Of a stretch of DNA of 64,000 bases, positions 11,051-21,363 are shown piece by piece; positions within the stretch are counted from its first letter, which is position 1, and the number at the start of each line of letters is the position of its first letter. The stretch comes from Hippopus hippopus (taxonomy: Eukaryota > Mollusca > Bivalvia > Cardiida > Cardiidae), in assembly GCA_946811185.2 (NCBI GenBank), contig OX328112.1, forward strand, positions 25,201,558-25,265,557. Reading direction: 5' to 3'. A program made the position numbers and the translations under genes. The notes beneath the pieces are model-generated. The model made no database searches and had not been told where the DNA came from. It worked only from the letters and a program-made list of their open reading frames with translations.

Positions 11051-11132
11051 GGTTAAATCCTCTATCAAACATTCCTCTGTTTTAATGATCCTTGCAAAGA
11101 TGAAAATATTTTGTGAAAAGGAGAAAATGCTG
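11051..11132 (-). mobile_element. MITE-1 truncated copy
   Basis: AAATCCTCTATCAAACATTCC...AAAAGGAGAAAATGCTGG, broken at the hairpin apex. Confidence 0.55.
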
Positions 11133-11282
11133 GAAGCCATTTGGTATCCCTATTCAGCACATCATGTATTTTGACTATTTTGATATTGATGATGTCACAC
11201 AAATGTCATAAAGAGTGTGAAACACATTATGTAGAATGTTAAAATGTTTATTTTTGTCAATTTTAAGCATGTAACATACAGG

Positions 11283-11857
11283 ACAACTATAAAACATGAG
11301 CCCATGTAAAACTTTTGACTGCCAGGGCTGGGCAAAATTTGACCCAAAGGCTATAATTTGAAGAGTTTTGGTAGAGGTCCACTGGATAAAGCTACTTGCA
11401 AAATTTGATATCCCTAGTAGGCCTTATGGTTAGGAACGAGATTTTGTAAGTTTCACTATATAAACCAATGTAAAACTTGTGACCTCCACGATGGGGCCAA
11501 TTTTGACCATGGGGCAATAATTTGAATAATCTTGGTAGAGGTCCATAAGATGAAGCCACTAGTACATGCCTTTGGTAGCCCTAGGCCTTATGGTTTCAGA
11601 CAAGAAGATTTTCAATGTTTTTCAGTTACATTACCATGGCAACCAGAGTTTTTACAGATGTCAAATTCTTTCAAGAGATTCTGAAAAGAACCATGGTGAA
11701 ATCATTTCTGTAAAGTTAGGTCAAAATTAGATCAGTGGTTTCAGAGAAGAAGATGATTGAAATAAAACAGGATGGACGGCACACATGCATGGATGCACAA
11801 CGGACACAGGTCCACAAAATAAGCTTGCTGGCATTTGCCCAGTGGAGCTAAAATCAT
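11283..11857 (-). mobile_element. Partial AGCTCCACTGGCC-family element
   Basis: Ends CATTTGCCCAGTGGAGCT, the reverse complement of the family start. The interior (CCATGTAAAACTTGTGACC, CCCTAGGCCTTATGG, TTGCCATGGCAACC-like) matches the longer copy at 22.9-24.15 kb. Confidence 0.7.
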
Positions 11858-12034
11858 TTGAGCCACCTTCGATTTGTGTTCTACAGATGCTTTCAATATA
11901 AAAATGTGAATATTGCCTACTGCATTTAACCTGATCCTGACCTTTATTCTGAATATATAATTAGGTATATAAATAGAACTCCAATTTTTATTCGACTATT
12001 ATTCAGGAAGTTACATATAGACCAGAAGGTACAG

Positions 12035-12126
12035 TTAACCCTTTACCACACGACCAATTTTAGACCTGTCCGAATTGAAAGCATTTGTAGAGGACAGTTT
12101 CAATGTGGATCATATGAATGATTTTT
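12035..12126 (+). mobile_element. MITE-1, left part (split copy)
   Basis: TTAACCCTTTACCACACGACC to GAATGATTTTT. The rest continues at 13,232 after a 1.1-kb insertion. Confidence 0.85.
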
Positions 12127-13231
12127 AGCTCCACTGGCCGAAGGCCAGAGAGCTATTGTCATGGCGTTGTGTCCGTCGTGCGTGCGTCCGTCCATCCGTC
12201 CGTCCGTGCGTGCGTCCGTAAACTTTTTCTTTAAAAAACTTCTCCTCAGAAACTATTGACTGGATTTTTACCAAATTTCACAGGAATGTTCCTTTGGTGG
12301 TCCTCTTTCAAATTCCTTCAAATAATTGTGTTCCATGAAGGATTCTGGTTGCCATGGCAACCAAAGTAAAAAACCTTTAAAAATCTTCTCCTCCCAAACC
12401 GCTATTTGGATAGCATTATTATTTTGCAGGAATGTTCCTTAGATACAGGTTTACAGAATTCCTTAAAAAAAAAAAGATCTGTCAAAAAACATGGCTTTTA
12501 TGGGAGACTCATTTTCCTTTTATGGTACAAAGTAAAATCTTTGAAAAATTTCTTCTCTAAAACTATTCATTGGATTTCATTGTTGTTTTACAGGTAAGTT
12601 CCTATGGTGGTTGTCTACCAAATTGTTTCTTCAGTGAGCTAGCGAGCTATTGTCATGGCGTTGTGTCCGTCGTGCGTCCGTCCGTCCGTTTGTTCGTCCG
12701 TGTGTGCGTCCGTAAACTTTTTCTTTAAAAAACTTCTCCTCAGAAACTATTGACTGGATTTTTACCAAATTTCACAGGAATGTTCCTTTGGTGGTCCTCT
12801 TTCAAATTCCTCTAAATAATTGTGTTCCATGAAGAATTCTGGTTGCCATGGCAACCAAAGTAAAAAACCCTTAAAAATCTTCTCCTCCCAAACCGCTATT
12901 TGGATAGCATTATTATTTTGCAGGAATGTTCCTTAGATACAGGTTTACAGAATTCCTTAAAAAAAAAAAGATCTGTCAAAAAACATGGCTTTTATGGGAG
13001 ACTCATTTTCCTTTTATGGTATAAAGTAAAATCTTTGAAAAATTTCTTCTCTAAAACTATTCATTGGATTTCATTGTTGTTTTGCAGGTAAGTTCCTATG
13101 GTGGTTGTCTACCAAATTGTTTCTTCAGTGAGCTAAAATGCGGGATTGAATGATAATTGTTAAAAACTTCCTTTCGCCATTATAGAAATATCAGGCCTGT
13201 GGAGCGATACAGGCGCTCAAGCGCCTCTAGT
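12127..13231 (+). mobile_element. AGCTCCACTGGCC-family hairpin-initiated element, nested in MITE-1
   Basis: Starts AGCTCCACTGGCCGAAGGCCAG, with a CTGGCCGAAGGCCAG hairpin, then CGTC/CGTG minisatellites. It ends with the hairpin GGCGCTCAAGCGCC plus TCTAGTT. It interrupts a MITE-1 between T residues with no clear target duplication. A ~494-bp block is tandemly duplicated inside (12,149-12,642 and 12,643-13,136, near identical), so the 63-residue open frames at 12,406 and 12,900 are the same non-coding sequence twice. Confidence 0.8.
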
Positions 13232-13367
13232 TCTTTGATAGGGTAGAAAACATTGTGGGAAAAGGAGAAAATGCTGGTTACCAGCATTTTCTCTTTTTCC
13301 CACAATGTTTTCAAAAGCCTTCTCTATCAGGGGTGTCAAAAGTCGTCGTTGTGTGGTAAAGGGTTAA
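13232..13367 (+). mobile_element. MITE-1, right part (split copy)
   Basis: Resumes with CTTTGATAGGGTAGAAAACATTG, has an intact hairpin and ends GTAAAGGGTTAA. Confidence 0.85.
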
Positions 13368-13534
13368 GGAATTCAATTCGTGCATACTGTACGGAATATT
13401 TTGGTGACCATTTGAGACAAAACGGAAGGCAGCCCCATGTGATGCCAATGGTTAAAATAGAATGTTAGTTTATGTAAATGATGTTGACCTGGGTCAGGTT
13501 AAATGAAGTAATTAAGTAATACATGTATATATTT

Positions 13535-13754
13535 AGGCAGCAATCTGGAAAATGGGGCTTCATGCATTTCCGTGATACATGATAAGAAGCAAGTCATCAC
13601 ATTGTTAGGGATCCATAAAATCTATTTTGTCTAACAATCATGAGTACACTGGTCCCTTGACAAGCAGAAAATTTACCAAAAGCAAAAAGTTTCGGTCTGG
13701 GTCAGCCCGAGTCAATACTTTTTGCAAATGCATCAAACCCTCTTTTCACAGGTC
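13535..13754. mobile_element. MITE-3 copy, degenerate
   Basis: GGGGCTTCATGCATTTCCGTGATACATG through TGCATCAAACCCTCTTTTCACAG. It lies immediately upstream of the first lysozyme exon. Confidence 0.6.
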
Positions 13755-13756
13755 CA

Positions 13757-14254
13757 GTGTTGTATAACTTTATTTTGCATTACTGTATTCAGAAACTGAC
13801 AGCTGATGAGCTTAAAAGCTTAAAAGAACAACTGAAAGAAGATGAAGGGTACAAGAATGAAATTTATATTGACACTGAGGGGTATCCAACGTTTGGAACT
13901 GGTCACCTTATAAGAAAGACAGATGAGGAATATGGCAAACCTAAAGGTACGAAAGTAAACGATAAAAGAATACAGGAAGTGTTCGAAGCAGACGTCCACA
14001 ATGCCTTGCAGGAGGTACTTGCTGTTTTCCCGAATGCAAATACTTTTCCTGGAGAAGTCAAGGAAATTCTGGTGAACATGATGTTCAATTTGGGTCCATC
14101 CAGACTGCAAAAGTTTAAGAATTTCATCGCTGCTGTCAACAACAGAAACTGGAGCAAGGCTGCAGATGAAATGGTGGATAGTAAATGGTATGGACAAGTC
14201 GGAAACAGATCAAAACGCCTTGTGGCCAGAATGAGAGCAGTTTCTGGAAACTGA
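13757..14254 (+). pseudogene. T4-phage-type lysozyme (GH24), copy A, splice site damaged
   Basis: An open 165-residue frame with a complete GH24 (T4-type) lysozyme domain, which hydrolyses the MurNAc-GlcNAc bond of bacterial peptidoglycan. The catalytic triad is at E30, D39 and T45 of this frame (spacing 9 and 6, as in T4 lysozyme). The C-terminal region SKWYGQVGNRSKRLVARMRA matches the other copies. Three faults stand out. The acceptor seen as TTTTGCAG in copies B and C is TTTTGCAT here. A 15-base in-frame deletion between two CTGACA repeats removes the start of the exon. The GIGH motif is GTGH. The next AG (13,791-13,792) is in phase 0, not matching the phase-1 donor upstream. It is probably a recent pseudogene, though a transcript from another start is possible. 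Confidence 0.8.
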
Positions 14255-14398
14255 CTACTCACAATGGGGACATAATTAATCATTTACAAGTTTAAATTCT
14301 ATTAAAATCTAAGTTTCAAGACTTGTTATCTGATTAGCTGAGAGGATCTGTCAGAACTGAATAGAATATAGGATATCTGGTCTATATGGCTCCCTATT

Positions 14399-14627
14399 AT
14401 GTGACTCTTTATCACGGAACAAAATTTTAGACTTGTCCAAATTCAAAACACATGCAATTGACAAAATATATGTGACTCAAAAACTGAAAATTGTTTTGGA
14501 AGGGTAAAACAGGAGAAAAAGGAGAAAATGCTGGTTTCCAGCATTTTCTCCTTTACCAACAATGTTTTCAAGAGCTTTCTTTCTCAGAGTCGTTAAGACT
14601 TAATTTTGTATGGTTAAAGATTAAATT
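14399..14627 (+). mobile_element. MITE-1 copy, shared with 38,284
   Basis: CTCTTTATCACGGAACAAAATTTTAG to TATGGTTAAAGATTAA. Present in both duplicates, so it predates the duplication. Confidence 0.75.
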
Positions 14628-14993
14628 TTCGACTGTCTGAAGTTAGAATAATTTGCAGCAAAGATTTACAAAGATTTCACAAATAAATTATGATAATTAC
14701 AGACACTAGCACTAAAACTATTCATGTTTCAAATGCCACCTGGATGCAAAATTTTACAAGGTTTTTTAAGACAAGGTTGTAAATATTGATGTGTATTTGT
14801 AATATCTTTACAAGTCAAAAATAATTAAAACCTGAAAATTACTTTGAATTATCTGTGTAGTTAGTTCTCATCCAGATGACAAAGTTTCAGAAATCACCTT
14901 ATAGGAAACATTTCTATTTGATATTTGAAAAGAAGAACACACTGTGAGAAAAGCAAATTATACTGGTTACAAAGTATCTAAAAGCCTTGGCCC

Positions 14994-15105
14994 AGTTTCA
15001 CATAAAAAACTTGTCTCTTATTTTACTCAATTCCGCTTACAGGCTTATTCTGACTTAAGCCGAGTTTGTTATTTTTGATGCATTTCACTAACATTAACAG
15101 AATGC
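14994..15105. mobile_element. Fragment of the 2.39-kb MITE family
   Basis: GCCCAGTTTCACATAAAAAA...CTTATTTTACTCAA...CATTTCACTAACATTAACAG. Confidence 0.55.
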
Positions 15106-15107
15106 AT

Positions 15108-15366
15108 TGGAGCCATGCTCTGTGACAAGGGGGCTTAATGCATCTGCAAAAAGTATTGACCAAGGTCAACCTGAGCAGACTGCACAGGCTGACCTGGGCC
15201 AAAACTTGCTATCGGTCAATTTTCTGCCTGTCAAAAGACTGTTGTACCTCATTCAGTGTTAAACAAAATAGATTTTATGGATCCACAATTATATAATGAC
15301 TTGCTTGGTATCATGGATCACAGAGATCCATGAAGCCCCCTTTTGCCAAAGCATGGCTCATTTGTA
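15108..15366. mobile_element. MITE-3 copy
   Basis: GAGCCATGCTCTGTGACAAGG at the left and CCAAAGCATGGCTCATTT at the right. GATCCATGAAGCCCCC at 15,326-15,341 is the empty version of the site that holds a MITE-1 at 39,231. Confidence 0.8.
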
Positions 15367-15371
15367 TTAAG

Positions 15372-15550
15372 TCTGTACAAGATGACAAAATTCTAGGCTA
15401 CTCCAAATTGAAAGTATTTGTAGAGCACAAACTAAATTTGACTCCGACAATAGGATTTGTCTTTGGGAAGGTAGAAAACATTGTTAGGAAAGGAGAAAAT
15501 ACCGGTTACCTTAATTAGGGTTGTTGAAGCTAGGATTGTTGGCAAGTGGT
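15372..15550 (+). mobile_element. MITE-1 copy, hairpin truncated
   Basis: AAGATGACAAAATTCTAGGC...GTAGAAAACATTGTTAGGAAAGG, then a deletion of the second hairpin arm. The paralogue at 39,500-39,675 keeps part of that arm. Confidence 0.7.
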
Positions 15551-15772
15551 CGATTAAGAAAAAATATCCCTATAGCACCATTTAATATCCCTTTAGCACC
15601 ACTCAATATCCCTTAACACCACTTAATATACAGTCATATCATTTAATATATTTAGTACCCCTTAACTTGCTATGCAATACATTGTGTATCAAGATCAGAC
15701 TTGAACATGAACAAGCAGTCTGATCTTTGATCTACATTGCCCAACATTTCATGAGTTATGCTGGCTTTAGTT

Positions 15773-16003
15773 TAGTTTAAACATATTTATTTTACATCGT
15801 TTGAGAAACAAGTTCTTACAACTTACACTAATCTCTCTCTATCCTGCTTCCTGGGAACAACAGCAGTACTTGTGTAGAATGTGTGTGCAAATGAAAAATC
15901 CCAAAATAGAAACCTGCTCCCGGGTATCGGACTTGGGGCTTTATAGTTACGAGGCCGATGCTCTACCTCACAACCACGGACACCACCTTAAACAGGCCTT
16001 AAC
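15773..16003 (-). mobile_element. SINE-2 (tRNA-derived)
   Basis: The reverse strand has a tRNA-like head with an A-box-like GTTGTGAGGTAGAGCATCGG and a degenerate B box (AGTCCGATACCC), then GGGATTTTTCATTTGC. The same family is on the + strand at 57,424. Absent from the 39.68-kb duplicate. Confidence 0.75.
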
Positions 16004-16043
16004 TTTTTATCAAGTGACACACTTTTAAACATGTTCACATACA

Positions 16044-16106
16044 AATTGATGATGATGAGGAGGAGGACAAAGAGGAGGAGGAGGAGAAGAAGAAGAAGAA
16101 GAAGAA
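16044..16106. repeat. GAN trinucleotide microsatellite
   Basis: GATGATGATGAGGAGGAGG followed by (GAG)n and (GAA)n. Confidence 0.9.
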
Positions 16107-16285
16107 ACTTGGTTATCAATAACAGTTTTCCAACAATTATGCACCTTTTTACTGTGTGTAGATATAGAGAAACATCTTGGTACTGATGAAACGCATGAAT
16201 AATTGATGTGTCACTGTGATATGATTAGAATAATGTTGCATGGGGTGAAAAACACTACGGTATTCAATCTATTTATGAATCATCC

Positions 16286-16490
16286 TTAACCCATAAAGTG
16301 CTGGAACCGATTTAAGTTGTTTTTGTGGACATTGTAGATCAAGATCAGACTGCACAGAATGTGCAGTCTGATCTTGGATCTACAATGTCCACTACTTTGT
16401 TACATATTCTGGCCATAACAACAATGAAAATTTGGTATTTTGGGTTCTTTTCATAAATGAAACGGTCCATTATATTAATTGCGCACTGTA
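16286..16490. mobile_element. MITE-2 copy
   Basis: TTAACCCATAAAGTGCTGG left end and the perfect core GATCAAGATCAGACTGCAC / GTGCAGTCTGATCTTGGATC. Absent from the 39.78-kb duplicate. Confidence 0.75.
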
Positions 16491-16526
16491 AGTGTTAGTA
16501 CATGTTTGGCATTGCAATGTATATGA

Positions 16527-16792
16527 GCTACGCTCTGGCAAAAAGGGGCTTTTAGGCAATTCCATGATATATTATACCAAACAGTTCATAACATAATTAT
16601 TGACCCATAAATTTTAATTTGTCTAACAACTAACTGAATCATGAGGTGGAATGCTCCTTGGACATGCAGAAAATTTACAAAAAAAAAAAGGTACTGACCC
16701 AGGTCAGCCCACACAGACTATGTAGGCTGACCTGGGTCGATGTTTTTTTGCAGATGCATTACACCCTCTTTCCATAGAGCGTGGCACATTTG
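16527..16792. mobile_element. MITE-3 copy, shared with 39,808
   Basis: GCTACGCTCTGGCAAAAAGGGGC left, CATAGAGCGTGGCACATTT right, and the inner CCCAGGTCAGCC / GGCTGACCTGGG pair. Confidence 0.75.
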
Positions 16793-17226
16793 TATTTTCC
16801 GTGATTGAAAAGATCCGAAACTGATTTATTCGGCAGAGAGGCCCGTCATCATTATCTTCCGCTAGGTGGCATTTTTCAAATACACATCTATCTGATTGGG
16901 GCATTCTGGGTACATAACCAGACTACTTTTCAAAATGACAACTCTTACTTTGAATTTCAAAGTAAAATAAATGTTTACTCAATAACTGTCTCTTGATCTT
17001 GCAGAGGAAATGTGTTTTTAGCCTTTGAGAAAATGCAATTTGTTTATTCAGTAGTGAAAGAGTCAGAGACTGTTTTGTGCAGAATATCTGGAAAAAAGGA
17101 AATGTAGATCCCAGATCAGACTACAAAGAATGTATGGTCTGATTTTCTTCTATATAACTTTATCAATGCTTTCAGAGTTGATCTGTTCAAGAAAATCATG
17201 AAAGTACAAAGCCATATAGAGGATAT

Positions 17227-17725
17227 TTGTTTTTTACGGTGAAAGATCGAAATTTATTTCATCGAGTGAACATCATTTGTAATATTTTCACGAGTGGCGC
17301 AGCCACTCGTGAAAATATTACCGATGATGTTCACGAGATGAAATAAATTTCGATCTTTCACCGAAAAAAACCCAAATATTCTATTTATTTCATGCTTTTA
17401 ACCCTTTCTGGGACCAACTTAATCAAAATCCAGTACAGTTCTTTTCGGTTATTTCCCATGGCGTACCCCCTCCACATAGCAACGCATTACAATATTACGT
17501 CATGCGCGAGAAATGCAAGGTAAATTACATCATATTTCCATCTGGTTGTGAGGCACGCACATTTTACCTAGGTAACTAGTGCGCGGGAACAACTGTTTCC
17601 GCCTTAAATTGAACAGTTAGAATATAAAAATCGGTATTTTCACTGGTTGTAACCATGAAATATCAAAAAATATTTCACTGATATTTCTCGATAATCTACC
17701 AGAAAGCATGAAATAAATTTTAATC
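17227..17725. mobile_element. Palindrome-led element
   Basis: A ~150-bp near-perfect palindrome (17,232-17,380; arms GGTGAAAGATCGAAATTTAT and complement, apex GAGTGGCGCAGCCACTC). Sequence follows to GAAAGCATGAAATAAATTTT, which is inverted to ATTTATTTCATGCTTTT at 17,381-17,400. The duplicate near 41,650 lacks the whole block, so it inserted after the duplication or was lost there. Confidence 0.7.
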
Positions 17726-17759
17726 TTCTCTTGTGTTTTCATATTTTTCGTGTAAAGAG

Positions 17760-17971
17760 TTAACCCTTATCCTGCTAAATCAGTGAAGTGAAACTTGCAA
17801 ACCGATAATAAACCCCCAAATTTTGCTATTTCAAAGATATTTTTTTAGGGAAAAAATCTTCTTATCAGACACTGTAGATCTAAGATCAGAATGCAGATTT
17901 TGTGCAGTCTGATCTTGATCTACATCATCCTTAAAAGAGCCTTGAGGCGCGCTGAGAAGCCTAAGGGTTAA
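17760..17971. mobile_element. MITE-2 copy, shared with 41,720
   Basis: TTAACCCTTATCCTGCTAAA to GCCTAAGGGTTAA, both TTAA sites present. Confidence 0.85.
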
Positions 17972-18044
17972 ATTTTAATACTGTAACAGACAACAAAACT
18001 TTAGTCTTGTGCATTCAGATAGCGTTTTCTTGGCAGGCAACAAA

Positions 18045-18273
18045 TTAACTCTTTACCAAACTACAAAATTTTAGACTTTTCCAAATTGAAAGCATTTGCA
18101 GACGACAAAATAAACATGACTCAAAAATTGAAACTTGACTTTGGAAGGGCAGAAAACGTGGTGGGAAAAGGAGAAAATGCTGGTTACCAGCATTTTCTCC
18201 TTTTCCCACAATGTTTTCAGAAGGCTTCTTCCTCTGGGTAGTAAAAACCAGGGATTGTTTGGTAAAGGGTTAA
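18045..18273 (+). mobile_element. MITE-1 copy with paralogous empty site
   Basis: A 221-bp element (18,049-18,269) between two TTAA. The duplicate at 42,001-42,015 reads CAAATTAAATGTGGC, the uninterrupted site. This shows a TTAA duplication directly. Confidence 0.95.
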
Positions 18274-18301
18274 ATGTGGCTGAAATAATGAGATTTGTCT
18301 T

Positions 18302-18513
18302 TTAACTCTTTCATTGCCAAATATATAAACTCAATCCTTTTTGATGCCTGAAAATAGAATCCACTAAGACTAAGAAGGATTTTTTTCTCATAGGCTTGAC
18401 TAAACAAATGGACAGAATAAATCCAAGATCAGACTGCATGTTCTGTGCAGTCTGATCTTGATCTATGCCGTCCGCCAAAGTCCCTGTTTTTGCCATGGTG
18501 CCGCAAGGCTTAA
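18302..18513. mobile_element. MITE-2 copy
   Basis: TTAACTCTTTCATTGCC to CGCAAGGCTTAA. Absent from the duplicate near 42,035. Confidence 0.8.
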
Positions 18514-18615
18514 AAACAATACTGTCGAAAAAGAAGAAAATGAGAATCAGCATTTTATCCTTTTTCCACCTTGTTTTTTAAGTTTTATCTTCAGGGTAAC
18601 ATAAATGCAGGGTAA

Positions 18616-18810
18616 TTAACTCTTAAAGTACCGAATTAGCCCAACAGACGTCTTCATTCTAGTGCAATTTCATCGTTTCTTTGGCTCATATTGCTTCAGT
18701 TCAAGAGATAGAGTAGATCAAAGATCAGGCTGCATGTTTATGCAGTCTGATCTTGATCTACATTGGCAGCAAAGGCAACTATAGTTGTGAAAGGCACTGT
18801 AATGGTAGAG
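18616..18810. mobile_element. MITE-2 copy, shared with 42,155
   Basis: TTAACTCTTAAAGTACCG, core ATCAGGCTGCATG/ TGCAGTCTGATCTTGATC, ends near CACTGTAATGGTAG. Confidence 0.75.
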
Positions 18811-19210
18811 TGCAAAGCTAAAGAGCTAAGATCTAGGTTTATCTAGTTGTCAAAAAGCCAGTAATATGCGTAGATCAACAGACAAAAAGTTCTATCATAT
18901 ATACTGAACCAAAAAAGAAACTTCCCCTGTGTTTAAGTGCAAATGCAATGTTATTTAAAAAAAATCAAAATATCAGATGACTTACTTATATTCGGGCGAA
19001 CGATTATGTGTCTGATAAAACAAATTTTAACTCGATTGAAAGCATTTTGCAGAAGAAACCCGCTGAAAGCGATTTTCACGTGCATGCACGGACCAGTATA
19101 ATTCGTGTACATTTTTTGAAACCTTTCAGTCTAATTTTATAGACTTTCATGTCAATCAGAAAAAGACGTTGAAAATAATTAAATTCTTTTTAGTTTTCTT
19201 TATTTTTGAT

Positions 19211-20236
19211 ATGCCTAGAATTCCGCAAAATTTACGCGAACGTGCCATTGGCATGCTTAATGCTGGTATGACGATGAATGCTGTTGCTATGAATATTGGA
19301 TGTTCTACTCGTGCTATTCGACACCTTAGGCAACGTTTTCAAGCAACAGGGCGTACGGAAGATCGACCACGTAGTGGACGTCCTCGCGTCACGACGCGCT
19401 GCCAAGACCGCTATATTCGGAACACCCACCTGCGTAATCGCTTCCAAACTGCCACAGCCACTGCTGCTAACACCCCTGGTACACATAACAACCGTATATC
19501 TACCCAAACTGTGTGCAATCACTTGCGCGAGGGTGGACTACGTGCACGTCGTCCATACGTTGGTTGTGTTTTGACGCGACGTCACCGCGTAAATCGTGTT
19601 AATTAGGCACGTACACACCAACGCTGGCTTAGACAACAATGGAATAGCGTTCTTTTCTCTGACGAGTCCAGGTTTTCCATTCATCGAGGTGATGGCAGGG
19701 TTCGAGTATACCGTAGGAGAAATGAACGTTATGCCGACTGTTGCGTACTTGAACGAGATCGTTTTGGGGGTGGGGGTTCTCTTTTGGTCTGGGCGGGCAT
19801 TGCACATGGCTTTCGCACTAATCTCGTCGTTATCGAAGGGAATTTGAATGCCCAACGCTACCGAGATGAAATTCTTGCGAGGCACGTTATCCCACTGTTT
19901 CAAAATAATGCCAATATCACTCTTTTTCAGCATGATAATGCCATAAGCCATACAGCTAGGGACAATGTGAATTTCCTCAGGGCGAATAACATTGCATTTA
20001 TTAATGACTAGCCTGCCAAAAGCCCTCATCTGAATCCCATTGAACACCTTTGGGATAATTTGGACCAGCGTGTTAGACGTCGCCCTATTCCACCGTCAAA
20101 CGTCATTCAGCTAAGACAAGCCTTAATTCAGGAATGGAACAACATTCCACAAGCCGAAATCAATACACTTATCCGTTCTATGTGCCAACGATGCCAGGCA
20201 GTCCTTCATGCTGAAGGTGGTCATACCCGGTATTAA
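19211..20236 (+). pseudogene. Tc1-like transposase, two nonsense codons
   Basis: A 342-codon frame for a Tc1/mariner transposase. The N-terminus has a paired-type helix-turn-helix (IGMLNAGMTMNAVAMNIGCS) and the GRPR hook. The catalytic core has SDESRFSIHRGD (first Asp), FQHDNAISHTARD (second Asp) and LNPIEHLWD (Glu). Between the second Asp and the Glu I count 35 residues, one more than the classic DD34E. It is interrupted only by in-frame TAG codons at 19,604-19,606 and 20,009-20,011. Copy 2 has TGG at both places. The frame is otherwise open and unlike copy 2 keeps the complete N-terminal region. Confidence 0.9.
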
Positions 20237-20380
20237 TTTGTGATTTTGGTGAGCGACCCCTTCCGCATTTTAACTACCATTTCACTACTTTTGGATAAAC
20301 CCTCAGCAATAATTTTTTTCACACAAAGTCGCAATAAAATACTCTTTCAATGCATATAAATCTAGTTTAATCCTGATTTT

Positions 20381-21045
20381 ACAGTGGCACAAAAGTGACA
20401 TGGAAGATATATTTTATACTACGTGCGCACGCAGTAGCTAATACGTGCGCACGTAATAAGTAATACGTGCGCACGCAGTAGTATTACGTGCGCACACAGT
20501 AGCTAATACGTGCGCACGTAATAACTAATACGTGTGCACGTAATACTATTGCGTGCGCACGTATTAGCTAATACGTGCGCACGTAATAGTTATTACGTGC
20601 GCACGCAGTAGTTAGTACGTGCGCACGCAGTAGCTAATACGTGCGCACGTATTAACTAATACGTGCGCACGTAATAACTATTACGTGTGCACGTAATAAT
20701 CGACCAATCAGTTTATCACGAATCAATAAATGTCTATCTTCCACTTCCATCTTGAAACAATAGCTTCCGTTCATGATTCTGATTGGTGGATTATTACGTG
20801 CGCATGTAATATGTAATACGTACGCACGTATTAGCTACTGCGTGCGCACGTATTAGTTATTACGTGCGCACGTATTAGCTACTGCGTGCGCACGTAATAC
20901 AACTGCGTGCGCACGTATTACTTATTACGTGCGCACGTATTAGCTACTGCGTGCGCACGTAATAACTAATACGTGCGCACGTATTAGCTACTGCGTGCGC
21001 ACGTAGTACAAAATATATCTTCCATGTCACTTTTGTGCCACCATA
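20381..21045. mobile_element. 665-bp element built of ~23 palindromic ACGTGCGCACGT units
   Basis: Inverted ends CAGTGGCACAAAAGTGACAT / reverse complement GTGCCACCA end, continuing about 45 bp inward. It is flanked by TGATTTT at 20,374-20,380 and 21,046-21,052. Inside are 13 units left of centre and 10 right, spaced about 22 bp, of ACGTGCGCACGT or one-base variants joined by AATA/AGTA/GCTAAT linkers. A 100-bp non-repetitive centre holds CCAATCAG...CTGATTGG. No coding. Tc1 copy 2 lacks it (CCTGATTTTCATATTT at 32,318-32,333). The CAGTGGC end suggests a hAT-like non-autonomous element, but the target repeat is 7 bp, or 8 bp with one mismatch. Confidence 0.85.
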
Positions 21046-21363
21046 TGATTTTCATATTTGTGTATATCTGCACTTAAACACAGGGGAAGTTTCTTTTTTG
21101 GTTCAGTATATATGTAATTATTGTAGAGGGTATATAAAACCTTTGAATGTCATTTTTGTATTATGACTTGAGGCATAATGGATTTGAAATGGAATAAACA
21201 AGTTTTTTTGTGTTTTGTTTTATTTGCTGGAATTGGGTAAGACAAAAACAGAAAAGACAGAAAAAACATTTGTTTCTTAGTTATGAAACCTGAATTATAA
21301 CTTTATGATGATTAAGTGTTCAAATTCTTATAGCCTGTTACTACATTACATGTACCTTGACTT

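Larger units (their letters stand above)
18898..21112 (+). mobile_element. Tc1/mariner element, copy 1 (with nested insertion)
   Basis: Inverted ends of about 45 bp (ATACTGAACCAAAAAAGAAA; reverse complement at 21,070-21,110) with TA at the target. Removing the nested element and its 7-bp repeat gives about 1,543 bp. This agrees with copy 2 (30,878-32,387) after adding back that copy's 32-bp deletion. The duplicate at about 42,440 (TTGTACATGTAATTATTG) is the empty site. Confidence 0.9.

Noticed and set aside
12406..13091. Two identical 63-residue frames
   Set aside because: Same non-coding block duplicated inside a mobile element.
13820..14283. Reverse-strand open frames over the lysozyme exons
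   Set aside because: Antisense shadows, present in all three copies because the sense strand is conserved.
16704..16996. Paired frames shared with 39,982-40,310
   Set aside because: Conserved between duplicates only because the DNA was duplicated. Part lies in MITE-3 and there is no splice context.
19538..20047. 169-residue reverse-strand open frame (also 31,484-31,993)
   Set aside because: It is the antisense shadow of the Tc1-like transposase; no family similarity on that strand.
20421..21010. Regularly spaced repeats resembling a CRISPR array
   Set aside because: Units are short palindromes with degenerate linkers of about 10 bp, not 20-40-bp unique spacers. There are no cas genes and the context is an animal transposon.
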